Source of the DNA: Methanomassiliicoccus sp.
GTDB taxonomy: Archaea > Thermoplasmatota > Thermoplasmata > Methanomassiliicoccales > Methanomassiliicoccaceae
DNA: 64,000 nt
Reading direction: 5' to 3'
Assembly: GCA_018262895.1 (NCBI GenBank)
Contig: JADFDJ010000001.1
Location: 186,001 to 250,000 of the forward strand
Shown: piece after piece, positions 51,177 through 59,055 of the stretch
Layout of the letters: each line of letters opens with the position of its first letter
How positions within the stretch are numbered: position 1 is the first letter of the stretch
Translations under genes and position numbers: made by a program
The notes under the pieces: generated by a model
What the model was told of the DNA's origin: nothing
Database searches by the model: none
Seen by the model: the letters and a program-made list of their open reading frames with translations, nothing else

Positions 51177-51290
51177 CCCGACTTAGCTCAGTCTGGCTAG
51201 AGCGGCTGACTGTAGTGGGTTTCCGGCTCGTCCGGTAAATCAGCCGCCGATATCAGCAGGCCCCCGGTTCAAATCCGGGAGTCGGGACCA
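51177..51290 (+). tRNA. tRNA-Tyr (anticodon GUA) with 36-nt intron
   Basis: Acceptor CCCGACT pairs with AGTCGGG, D-stem GCTC/GAGC and T-arm CCCGG-TTCAAAT-CCGGG are intact, and CCA is encoded. The anticodon stem GCTGA/TCAGC is closed only if 51216-51251 is removed; this gives loop CTGTAGA with anticodon GTA and the canonical 37/38 intron position. The intron itself contains a second TCAGCCGC that can pair with GCGGCTGA. Confidence 0.93.
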
Positions 51291-51373
51291 TTCTAATCAT
51301 CCATTCCTCACTGCCGCTCACACATCGATCGTCCGTTGTTACAGCGTTTCCCTACCGCCCTTTCACTGGGAGA

Positions 51374-52660
51374 TCAACCCAGCAGGGAATTGGCCGCATC
51401 CTCCGCATCCAGCAACACCTTCTCCTCGTCCATGGTGGTCACGACGCCGTCCAGCATGACCGCCCGGCCATCACAGAGGACGGTCTTCACGTTACCGCCG
51501 CATGAGGAGTATATGAGATTCGATACGATCGTGTCCGCCCTGGCGGGACGAAGGTTGGCGGCCTTACCGTTCAATATCACTAGGTCGGCCCTCTTACCGA
51601 CCTCGATGGACCCTATCAGGTGGTCCATCCTCACCGCCCGGGCCGCTTCTATAGTGGCCAGATCGAGCACCTTCTGGGCCGGGAGCACGGTGGGGTCCCA
51701 GCGGTTGGCTTTCTGCAAAAGGGACAGGGTCTTCATCTCACCGAAGAGGTCCAGGCTGTTGTTAGTTGTGGAACCATCGGTCCCGACAGATACGGTCACA
51801 CCGTTCTGGAACATCTCCGGGAGGGGGGCCACTCCGCCCGTCGCCAGCTTCATGTTGGAACAGGGGCAGGTAGATACTTTGGTACCTGCAGCGGCCAAGG
51901 CCCGCACCTCGTTGATGGTGAGCCACGCGGCATGCGCCGCTACACAGTGATCGTTAAGGAACCCTATGGACGACAGATAGTCCCCGGGCCTCTTGCCCTC
52001 CTTACGCTTGCAGTCAGAGACCTCCTTGCGTGTCTCCGACAGATGGAAGGTGAGAAGGAGATCGTTCTCTAATGCGTAATCGCGGGCGCCGAGGAAGGTC
52101 TCGGTGGAGCACACATAAACTCCCTGGAGGCCCACCGCGGGATAGATGCGTTCCCTTCCCTTGAACTGCTGGTGGAAGCGCTTGCAATTCTCCAGGGGAT
52201 CGCCGCTCTGGGTGGTGAACTGCTGGTCCAGGACAGCCCACCCCAGGATCCCCCGTATGCCTGCCTGATCCACCGCCTTTGCGATGATGTCCTCGGAATA
52301 GTAAAGGTCCAGGAACGTGGTGGTGCCAGAGCGTATCATCTCCACGCAGCCTTGGGCAGCCCCGGCTCGGATATCCCTTTCCGTTCTCTTGGCGTCCACC
52401 GCGAACACCTTGTTCAGGAACTGGGGGAATGGGAGGTCATCAGCTATCGACTTCAGGATGGCCATGGAAACGTGGGTGTGGGTGTTTATCAATCCCGGGA
52501 TGACTATGTCTCCAGCAGCGTCTATCTCCACATCCGCCGAGCCACGCACTGTCCCTCCGACCTGCTCAATGGTCCCGTCCCTCACCATCAAGTCCCCACG
52601 TATGATCTGGCGTTCAGCGTTCTGTGTTACGATGTTAGCATCCCGGATAAGAGTTAGCAT
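51374..52660 (-). CDS. dadD: SAH/5'-deoxyadenosine deaminase-family amidohydrolase
   Basis: A 428-residue amidohydrolase. The metal motif NTHTHVSM, HLSE, AAHAAWLT and GTDGSTTNNSLDLF match the SAH, 5'-methylthioadenosine and 5'-deoxyadenosine deaminases (MtaD/DadD). In methanogens the enzyme recycles 5'-deoxyadenosine from radical SAM reactions. The frame extends upstream to 52867, but I chose ATG 52660 with GGTCAGG before it. It is divergent from an MBL-fold gene. The symbol is a family-based guess. Confidence 0.88.
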   Translation of the reverse strand: MLTLIRDANIVTQNAERQIIRGDLMVRDGTIEQVGGTVRGSADVEIDAAGDIVIPGLINTHTHVSMAILKSIADDLPFPQFLNKVFAVDAKRTERDIRAGAAQGCVEMIRSGTTTFLDLYYSEDIIAKAVDQAGIRGILGWAVLDQQFTTQSGDPLENCKRFHQQFKGRERIYPAVGLQGVYVCSTETFLGARDYALENDLLLTFHLSETRKEVSDCKRKEGKRPGDYLSSIGFLNDHCVAAHAAWLTINEVRALAAAGTKVSTCPCSNMKLATGGVAPLPEMFQNGVTVSVGTDGSTTNNSLDLFGEMKTLSLLQKANRWDPTVLPAQKVLDLATIEAARAVRMDHLIGSIEVGKRADLVILNGKAANLRPARADTIVSNLIYSSCGGNVKTVLCDGRAVMLDGVVTTMDEEKVLLDAEDAANSLLG

Positions 52661-52762
52661 CCTGACCGCCGGACCATCAATATGGAACTTATTTAACGTT
52701 GTCCGTCTGGTAAGTTTGTTAAGAGCGTATGGTGTTAGGGTCCCGTAACAGGTGGGGCATAA

Positions 52763-53602
52763 TTGACCAGCATCACATTCTTGGGGACGGGAGGTGGAAG
52801 GTTCGCCACCATTTATCAGATCCGGGCTACGGGGGGCATATATTTGAATGACGGCCCCCGGATACACCTGGACCCGGGCCCCTCCGCCCTAATGGGGATG
52901 CGGAAGCTAGCGCTGGACCCGGCTAAGACCGACGCCGTCCTAATATCGCATTGCCATCCCGATCATTACGCTGATGCTGAGATGCTCATAGAGGGGATGA
53001 CCAAGGGGGGCTTCAAACGCTCTGGGATGCTTGTGGGAAGCATCAGCGCCATTAAGGGCACCGATGGTTTCAGCCAGGCCGTCTCCGACTACCACCAGTC
53101 CATAGTTGCAGGAGTGGAGACGGTGGAGGCCGGGTCCTCATTCGCAGTGAAAGGTATGGCCGTGGATGCCACAAGGACGGCCCACAGTGATCCTACGGGC
53201 GTAGGTTTCAGGTTCCATACATCATCCGGGGTCATCTCGTACGTCGGGGACACCGAGTACGCGGACTACCTCAAGAATGAGCATGTTGGGTGCAGGGTCC
53301 TGGTCCTGAACCTCACCCGGCCCCTGAACTCACGGGTCCCCAAGCACCTCTGCACCGAGGACGCTGCCCTCCTGGCCAAGGAGATCTCGCCGGAGGTGGT
53401 TCTCCTCACGCACTTCGGGATGCGTCTGGTGCATGAGGGAGTGAAGAAGCAGGCAGAGCATGTGGAGAGGGCCTCGGGGGCACGCACCATAGCCGCTGAG
53501 GACCTCATGACCGTACAGATCGGCAAGACCATTCGCTCCACCCGCTCACGGGGATGGGAGATCATCGGCGACGGCAAAGGGCCTGTGCACCTAGATGCCT
53601 AA
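52763..53602 (+). CDS. MBL-fold metallo-hydrolase
   Basis: A 279-residue protein with TFLGTGGGRFATI at the N-terminus and the metal motif SHCHPDHYAD. Later His and Asp (TAHSDPTGVGF, VGDTEYAD, THFGMRL) complete the binuclear site. It resembles RNase Z-type and phosphodiesterase-type members. Start is TTG with GGTGGGG upstream. Substrate unknown. It lies 94 bases upstream of the GTPase gene but a T-rich gap separates them. Confidence 0.87.
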   Translation: MTSITFLGTGGGRFATIYQIRATGGIYLNDGPRIHLDPGPSALMGMRKLALDPAKTDAVLISHCHPDHYADAEMLIEGMTKGGFKRSGMLVGSISAIKGTDGFSQAVSDYHQSIVAGVETVEAGSSFAVKGMAVDATRTAHSDPTGVGFRFHTSSGVISYVGDTEYADYLKNEHVGCRVLVLNLTRPLNSRVPKHLCTEDAALLAKEISPEVVLLTHFGMRLVHEGVKKQAEHVERASGARTIAAEDLMTVQIGKTIRSTRSRGWEIIGDGKGPVHLDA

Positions 53603-53699
53603 TTTTTTTGACTGGATGTCCATTTTTTTCCCTGTGGAAAATACATTTGGTTGACATAGAGGGAAAAGTTAGTAATACTTATAAGGCGTAAATTCAGTG

Positions 53700-54296
53700 A
53701 TGATAGTCTGTCAAATAGTGGGCTTTTTAGGTAGTGGGAAGACCACTTTACTCGTCCAATTAGGTTCAGAACTGGGCAAGGAAGGGAAGAAGGTCGCCAT
53801 TATTGTAAACGAGATAGGTGAGATAGGGGTCGATGGGGCGGTCATCGACTCTTTCGGGTTCCAGAGCGTGGAGCTCACCGAGGGATGCATCTGCTGCACA
53901 TTGGCAGGAAGCCTTCAGAACACCCTCAAGATCATAAGCAAGGAGTATCAGCCCGACCTGATCATCATAGAGCCCACTGGCATCGCCCTTCCTAACATCA
54001 TAAAGAAAATGGTTCGGATAGCGATGGTGGGTGAAGATGCGATGTACACCATAGGTATCGTGGACGCTTTCAGGGCGGAGAAGCTGTTCAAGGAAGCAGA
54101 GACGTTCTGCAGGACCCAGATCGACGGGGCAGACATCGTGGCCATCAACAAGATCGACCTTATAGACAATGGGGTCCGTGATAAGGTCAGTGATCTGGTC
54201 AGGAACATCACTCCCAAATCAAAGATCGTTTTCATTTCTGCAAAACAGGCCCAGGGGCTGGAGAGCTTGTTGGAATTGCTGAGGGAAGCATCATGA
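53700..54296 (+). CDS. G3E-family GTPase (CobW/HypB/UreG-like)
   Basis: A 198-residue GTPase of COG0523. Walker A is VGFLGSGKTTL at the N-terminus, the G3E Glu is in VNEIGEIG, and the metal-binding CxCC motif reads GCICC in EGCICCTLAG. NKID is the guanine motif. It lacks the C-terminal CobW domain, so it is a short form. Members load Ni, Zn or corrinoid-linked metals into enzymes. It is coupled by an ATGA overlap to the His-rich protein gene and followed by ramA. A TATA-like box 20 bases upstream implies a leaderless message; GTG 53697 is an alternative start. Confidence 0.87.
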   Translation: MIVCQIVGFLGSGKTTLLVQLGSELGKEGKKVAIIVNEIGEIGVDGAVIDSFGFQSVELTEGCICCTLAGSLQNTLKIISKEYQPDLIIIEPTGIALPNIIKKMVRIAMVGEDAMYTIGIVDAFRAEKLFKEAETFCRTQIDGADIVAINKIDLIDNGVRDKVSDLVRNITPKSKIVFISAKQAQGLESLLELLREAS

Positions 54297-54748
54297 GCGA
54301 AGATACCAAGAAGATGGCGAACACCGGGGCTCATGGGATGAAGCTGACCTTCCACGCTCATCCGTCCATCCCTTCCGATGAGTTCGTCTCCCTCATTGAA
54401 GGCTTGCTGAACTCCGTCGGAGATAAGGTCAATGAGATGGGGAAGGTCCTGATAGGACATGCCAAGACATTCATCACCACGCCCCATGGGACCCTTAAGG
54501 TAAACCTCATAGACACCGACCTGGGGGCGGAGACCCTTAACAGACTGTCCTCGCCTGAGGTGGAAGAGGGAGAGATGAAGTTCATGTGCGTGCTCATGGG
54601 CCTATCGGATCATGAGGTCGAGGAGATCATGGAAGGTAGCCTTGAGAACCTGAAGGGCCGCATGGAGTTAATGATCGAGGAGCACGAGCATGAGCACCAG
54701 CATGAGAATCACGAGCATCAGCATGATGAGCACGAGCATCAGCAATGA
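54293..54748 (+). CDS. His-rich C-terminus protein linked to the GTPase and RamA
   Basis: A 151-residue protein. Residues 15-130 look like a compact alpha/beta domain (MKLTFHAHPSIPSDEFVSL; KTFITTPHGTLKVNLIDTD). The last 25 residues contain nine His in alternating H-E/H-Q order, a probable metal-binding tail like those of HypB or nickel chaperones. The gene starts within the stop of the GTPase gene and ends nine bases before ramA. A metal-handling partner of the GTPase is likely. I do not know a named family. Confidence 0.75.
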   Translation: MSEDTKKMANTGAHGMKLTFHAHPSIPSDEFVSLIEGLLNSVGDKVNEMGKVLIGHAKTFITTPHGTLKVNLIDTDLGAETLNRLSSPEVEEGEMKFMCVLMGLSDHEVEEIMEGSLENLKGRMELMIEEHEHEHQHENHEHQHDEHEHQQ

Positions 54749-54757
54749 GGTGATCAA

Positions 54758-56392
54758 ATGGAGAAATACGGACTAGCCATAGATGTGGGAACGAGCGGTA
54801 CGAGAATGCACGCGGTGGACCTGGAGTCCAATAAGATCATCTCCACTGCAATAACTATGCGCCATCCTGTTCCAGGCGCGAACGTCATGGATCACCTAAC
54901 ATTCTGCATAGAGGTGGACAGGGGACTGGCCCATAGATTGCTGATCGACACCTCCAACCGGCTCATGAAGCTTCTGGACATCGACCTGAAAAAGGTGGAG
55001 AGGGTAGCAATTTGCGGCAACCCCATCCAGCTCTCGATCTACCAGGACATGGAGGTTCGCGACCTGGCCTTCGCCATGCCTAATGCGTTGAGGAGCCGTG
55101 GGGTCGAACTGCAGAAGAGGGATGCAGCGGTCCTCAACGCAGCGGATATTGGGCTTGAGCTGCCTGATAAGGTCGAACTGTACATACCTCCTGCCATCCG
55201 GCATGAGATCGGTGCGGACGCCCTGGCCATGATGTACAAGACCAACCTGTTGGACCGGAAGGAGAACGTCCTTGTCACCGACTACGGGACCAACGCCGAG
55301 ATGGCCCTCAAGGTCGGTGATGAGATATACACCGGCTCGGCCGCTGCTGGCCCGGCCATCGAGGGGCAGTCCATAAAGGCAGGGATGCTCGCAGCTCCGG
55401 GAGCCATCAGCGATGTGGATGCGTTCATGGACTGGAAGTGCACCGTTCTCGACGATGCTATCCTGGCGCAGGAAGGAGATACGGTCAATCCCAACACCGG
55501 AACGGTCGTCACAGAGAGCACCATGCACGGGAAGGCGATCGGCATCACTGGTACCGGCGTCATCGCGGCCATCGCGGAGGGTCTTAGCAACGGCCTGATA
55601 AAGATGCCTCACATCAACACCATCGATGGAAAGCTCCATCTTCAGGACGGGGTCATCCTGACCGAGCATGATATTGTCGAGGCTTCAAAGACCTTCGGCG
55701 CCATGAGGGCCGGTCACTTCACTCTTCTGGAGCACGCAGGGCTAAAGTTCGAGGAGCTGGACATCATGTACATGAGCGGAGCGTCTGGTACGTACGTGGA
55801 CGCTCATAAGGCGCAGCGGGTCGGACTGCTGCCGCCGTCCTGCGGCCAGATCTTCCAGTACGGGAACACCTCTTTGGCCCTGGCCCTGGACCTCGTCCGG
55901 AACCCTGGATTGCTGGATAACCTTCAAACTTTGGCCAACTCCATTCGTGCCAACCACGTCATGTTCGCCACCGACAAGGTGTTCGAGACCGTGTTCATCC
56001 AGGAGCTGGCATATTGGACCGAGGGAATGCCCATGGAGATGTACAACATGATGCTTGGCCTCCAGGACATCCAGCCCCTGCCGGACAAGGTCAAGGATGC
56101 CCAGGTCACCCGCACCGTGCTCAGGGACATACCTGATCTCGGCTACAAGGGGCTCAGGGTCCTCAGGGACATAGGCATCTTCATGGAGGGGTCTTTCGAA
56201 GGGTGCATAGGATGCGGCAAGTGCGTCGATGACTGCCCCGAGAATGCGATCACCATGACCCCCATGGACGATAGGTACGAGATGAGGATCGCCTCCGACC
56301 TGTGCAACGGGACCGCCTGCTTGCGTTGCGAGAGGATCTGCCCGGAGAAGGTCTTCAAGGTCAAGGAGCTGCAGAAGAACATTCTAAAGTAA
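54758..56392 (+). CDS. ramA: RamA-like corrinoid methyltransferase activation protein
   Basis: A 544-residue protein. An ASKHA-type ATPase-like domain (LAIDVGTSGTRMHAVDLESN at the start; MSGASGTYVDAH near 350) is followed by two C-terminal 4Fe-4S clusters: CIGCGKCVDDCP and CNGTACLRCERICP. RamA reduces inactive Co(II) corrinoid proteins to Co(I) with ATP in methylotrophic methanogens. The gene directly follows the His-rich gene and is convergent with mtaB. It probably serves MtaC here. Confidence 0.93.
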   Translation: MEKYGLAIDVGTSGTRMHAVDLESNKIISTAITMRHPVPGANVMDHLTFCIEVDRGLAHRLLIDTSNRLMKLLDIDLKKVERVAICGNPIQLSIYQDMEVRDLAFAMPNALRSRGVELQKRDAAVLNAADIGLELPDKVELYIPPAIRHEIGADALAMMYKTNLLDRKENVLVTDYGTNAEMALKVGDEIYTGSAAAGPAIEGQSIKAGMLAAPGAISDVDAFMDWKCTVLDDAILAQEGDTVNPNTGTVVTESTMHGKAIGITGTGVIAAIAEGLSNGLIKMPHINTIDGKLHLQDGVILTEHDIVEASKTFGAMRAGHFTLLEHAGLKFEELDIMYMSGASGTYVDAHKAQRVGLLPPSCGQIFQYGNTSLALALDLVRNPGLLDNLQTLANSIRANHVMFATDKVFETVFIQELAYWTEGMPMEMYNMMLGLQDIQPLPDKVKDAQVTRTVLRDIPDLGYKGLRVLRDIGIFMEGSFEGCIGCGKCVDDCPENAITMTPMDDRYEMRIASDLCNGTACLRCERICPEKVFKVKELQKNILK

Positions 56393-56397
56393 AAAGA

Positions 56398-56427
56398 GGA
56401 GAGGGGCAAACCCTCTCCCGTTTTTTT
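56398..56427 (+). terminator. hairpin plus T-run terminator after ramA
   Basis: An 8-bp stem GGAGAGGG/CCCTCTCC with loop GCAAA is followed by a T-run at 56421-56427. It lies just after the ramA stop and should terminate the plus-strand operon. Confidence 0.7.
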
Positions 56428-56509
56428 CTATCTTATCGTTCCTGCTCTAAAGGTATGGAACTATGGTCCGGACCAAACCATGATCGGGGTCCGTTCATCC
56501 TCGAACTGC

Positions 56510-57913
56510 TCATAACTCATAGTTCTTCGGGTTGAAGAGGGGGACGTCCTTGTAGGCCTTGAGACACATCTCCTGGAAGCGGCCTTCCTCGTCAGGCAGT
56601 GCCGACAGGTCGGTGATTATCTTACGCAGCATGTCCTGCTCATGCTTGGACAATCTCAGCTTTCCTGACTTGTTCTCCTCCTCTATAAGCCTGGCCGCGG
56701 TCATGCCGGCGGCCTTGGAGCGGAGGTAGATATCGTTGCCGTACTCCACTATCGCCTGACCGACCTTGTAGGCGTTGTCGTAGGCCAGGATGAAAGCCTC
56801 CGGGCTCCGGTAGCGGTCCGTGGCCATGTACAGGTCACGGAGGAGCCGGTCCTGCTTCAGCTGCTTGGCCATGTTCATGAGCGCGGCCTCGTACCCTATA
56901 GAGCCCAGCCAGCACTGGACGGACGATCCGCCGAACTCAGGGTGGTACTCCACGGACTCATTGGACCACAGATCGCACACCTGGGCAATGAGGTTTCCCA
57001 TGAGGTCCGCGTGGGCGCACTGGCAGTTCTTACCTTCCTGGGCCGTAGGCTTGCCGGCGATGGCCTTGACGATGGGGCCCTCGTAGCCGCAGTCCTTATC
57101 GGGGCCTGTGGCCCCGCACTCCCATGCCACCAGGGTCTTGGCGGAGGCGATCGCCCGGGTGACCGCAGCGAAGGTGCGGGGTATGTCACGGTCAAGGTAG
57201 CCCCCGGCCATGAACATGGAGGTGTTCGCGCCCGCGCAGTTGGTATCCCCGCCGGCGCGGACCTTGTTCTTCTTGGCGATGTCGACGATCTGGGGCCAGA
57301 TCCACGCCATGTCGATGGAGCCGAGGTAGCCGATGCCGAACAGCCATCCGCGGATGTCCTGGCGCAGGATGGCGTAGTCAGCGACCTCCTTTCCCCCCGT
57401 GGACTCGATGGACAGCAGATCCGCCCCGTTCTCGGCCGCGACCTCGATCGACTCCACGCACTTCTCCGGATAGCTGTGCTTCTTGTCCATGCCGACGCGC
57501 AGGCCCTCCTCCGCAAGACGGGGATCGGCGACAGTATGGCGTATGGACAGGGCGATGCCGTACTCATCATGGTAGTTCTGCATCATCTCCTTCTGGCCTG
57601 CGACCACCGGCTTCTCGTACCTTTGAGGTTCGTTGACCATCTGAAAGATATGCTCGTTCTCCAGCTGCACCGTAGGGAAGCCCAGGGTGATCGCTCTGTC
57701 CAGGATATCCTTGGTGATGTAGTCGACGTACTCCCTCCTAAGGGACTCAGGATTCTTCTCCGCTCCCGGCCTGGGGGCAAAGTTGATCTCCGGGACCACG
57801 ACCCCCGCCCCCACCGTCTGCCCTAGACCATAGGAGACAGGATACCTGGCCTCGCCGAAGACCATCTCATCAGGGGAACCGTACTCCATCCTCGTGTATC
57901 TCTTGATAGCCAT
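56510..57913 (-). CDS. mtaB: methanol:corrinoid methyltransferase MtaB
   Basis: A 467-residue zinc enzyme that moves the methyl group of methanol to MtaC. AENGADLLSIESTGGKE, GDTNCAGANT and AWECGATGPDKDCGYE hold the likely zinc-ligand Glu and Cys residues. The open frame extends upstream through mtaC, but ATG 57913 with GGAGG 7 bases before it is the true start. The mtaC stop lies eleven bases upstream, in the same operon. Its product would be active with MtaC and MtaA; mtaA is not in this window. Confidence 0.95.
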   Translation of the reverse strand: MAIKRYTRMEYGSPDEMVFGEARYPVSYGLGQTVGAGVVVPEINFAPRPGAEKNPESLRREYVDYITKDILDRAITLGFPTVQLENEHIFQMVNEPQRYEKPVVAGQKEMMQNYHDEYGIALSIRHTVADPRLAEEGLRVGMDKKHSYPEKCVESIEVAAENGADLLSIESTGGKEVADYAILRQDIRGWLFGIGYLGSIDMAWIWPQIVDIAKKNKVRAGGDTNCAGANTSMFMAGGYLDRDIPRTFAAVTRAIASAKTLVAWECGATGPDKDCGYEGPIVKAIAGKPTAQEGKNCQCAHADLMGNLIAQVCDLWSNESVEYHPEFGGSSVQCWLGSIGYEAALMNMAKQLKQDRLLRDLYMATDRYRSPEAFILAYDNAYKVGQAIVEYGNDIYLRSKAAGMTAARLIEEENKSGKLRLSKHEQDMLRKIITDLSALPDEEGRFQEMCLKAYKDVPLFNPKNYEL

Positions 57914-57924
57914 TGTGATACCTC

Positions 57925-58710
57925 CTACTCCTTGGCCGCCGTCAGCTTGTCCCAGTTCTCCCGGAGACGCCTCCAGTCGTAGCCCTCCATGGTCTTGTTC
58001 GCAAGCGCGGGGCCCTGTATGGCCTTGGCCGCGAAAACACCTATAGGATAGGACTCCACGAACGCACGGTTCACCGCCCCTCCAGCGCAGATGAACGGGA
58101 TATTGATACCTCTCTCCCGTAGCCTCTCGGAGATCTTGGGGAACGCGGACATCGTGGTGGTCATGAGCGCGGTCCCGGTCAATATCGCCGGCTTTTCGTT
58201 CTCCACCGTGGTGATGACATCCTGTATGGACACGTCCCTCCCCATGTCCACGACCGTGTAGCCGTTGGATTTCAGGAGAACGGCGGCAATGTTCTTTCCG
58301 ATGTCGTGGGGGTCTCCCTCGGCCACATGCATCACCACCTTGCCTCGGGTCTCGCGTGCTCCCTTCATCTGGGACTCGCACAGCTTCACCCCCTTGTCCA
58401 TTACCTCAGCGGCCACCATCACATGCGGAAGGTAATAGATGCCCCGTCCGTAGAGCTCGCCCACTACGTCCATGCCCTTGATGAGGCCGTGCTCGATCAC
58501 CTCCTCTGGGGTGTAGTTCTTCAGGGCCGAAGCCACGTTCTCCGTGATATTCTTGGAACGCATGAACACGACATCCTCGACCACCTTCCGAAGGTAGGGG
58601 TCCTTGGGCACCATCCTCGCCGCCAGCTCCTCAGGTGACTCCTTGGATTCCATCTGGATATCGTATCTTCTCAGAACACGGTCAAAGTTCACACTCTTGA
58701 GATCTAACAT
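57925..58710 (-). CDS. mtaC: methanol corrinoid protein MtaC
   Basis: A 261-residue cobalamin carrier. A helical cap domain precedes the B12-binding domain with EGDPHDIGKNI, in which the His near residue 135 is the lower cobalt ligand, and GTALMTTTMSAF and GGAVNRAF complete the corrinoid pocket. The start is preceded by GGAGG. It is the first gene of the mtaCB operon. The 5' leader contains a hairpin. Confidence 0.96.
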   Translation of the reverse strand: MLDLKSVNFDRVLRRYDIQMESKESPEELAARMVPKDPYLRKVVEDVVFMRSKNITENVASALKNYTPEEVIEHGLIKGMDVVGELYGRGIYYLPHVMVAAEVMDKGVKLCESQMKGARETRGKVVMHVAEGDPHDIGKNIAAVLLKSNGYTVVDMGRDVSIQDVITTVENEKPAILTGTALMTTTMSAFPKISERLRERGINIPFICAGGAVNRAFVESYPIGVFAAKAIQGPALANKTMEGYDWRRLRENWDKLTAAKE

Positions 58711-58734
58711 GCCCGTACCTCCTTACAGCCTATC

Positions 58735-58830
58735 GCGGGGACATTGCTACAATCCGTTCCCCGCTGTGATCGTCCACGAGTTCTATGTTGATTACCTACC
58801 TCGATAAAGCCGTTAGGGGTCATATTTTTT
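58735..58830 (-). promoter_or_regulatory. mtaCB leader hairpin and promoter
   Basis: A 7-bp inverted repeat GCGGGGA/TCCCCGC at 58735-58741 and 58758-58764, with a 16-base loop, lies 25-54 bases before the mtaC ATG. A TATA-like stretch rich in A (AAAAAAATATGACCCC on the minus strand, near 58814-58830) would start transcription close to 58795, leaving a leader of about 85 bases. Long leaders are known in methanosarcinal mta operons. Confidence 0.4.
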
Positions 58831-59055
58831 TGGTGCCTTTCCTCCGCTACCGCTCGGGCCATGAATAAAGGCCGGTAGGACGTTCCCATCTCATGGGATC
58901 GGCAGCGCAAATGTGGTCAAGGATGGATGTCAGCAGGCCCGGCATCTCAAGCTCTACGATATCCTGAGGACCACAAACCCGCCTCTGCTAGTGGCGTTGT
59001 GGTTTTGGGCCCCGTAGAGCAAAAGCCTTTTTCTGGAGACCGTTATCATGCCATC

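Noticed and set aside
51177-51290. Reading the Tyr locus as a long-variable-arm tRNA (Ser or Leu)
   Set aside because: Using the first TCAGC would give a 15-base variable arm, but then the anticodon loop is far too long. Removing the 36-base segment gives a canonical tRNA-Tyr.
53603-53640. T-rich stretches after the MBL gene as a strong terminator
   Set aside because: Two T-runs are present but without a stem; they may end transcription, yet the evidence is too weak for a separate feature.
57914-58381. N-terminal extension of mtaB through mtaC
   Set aside because: The frame is open by chance across mtaC; the conserved MtaB N-terminus and GGAGG site place the start at 57913.
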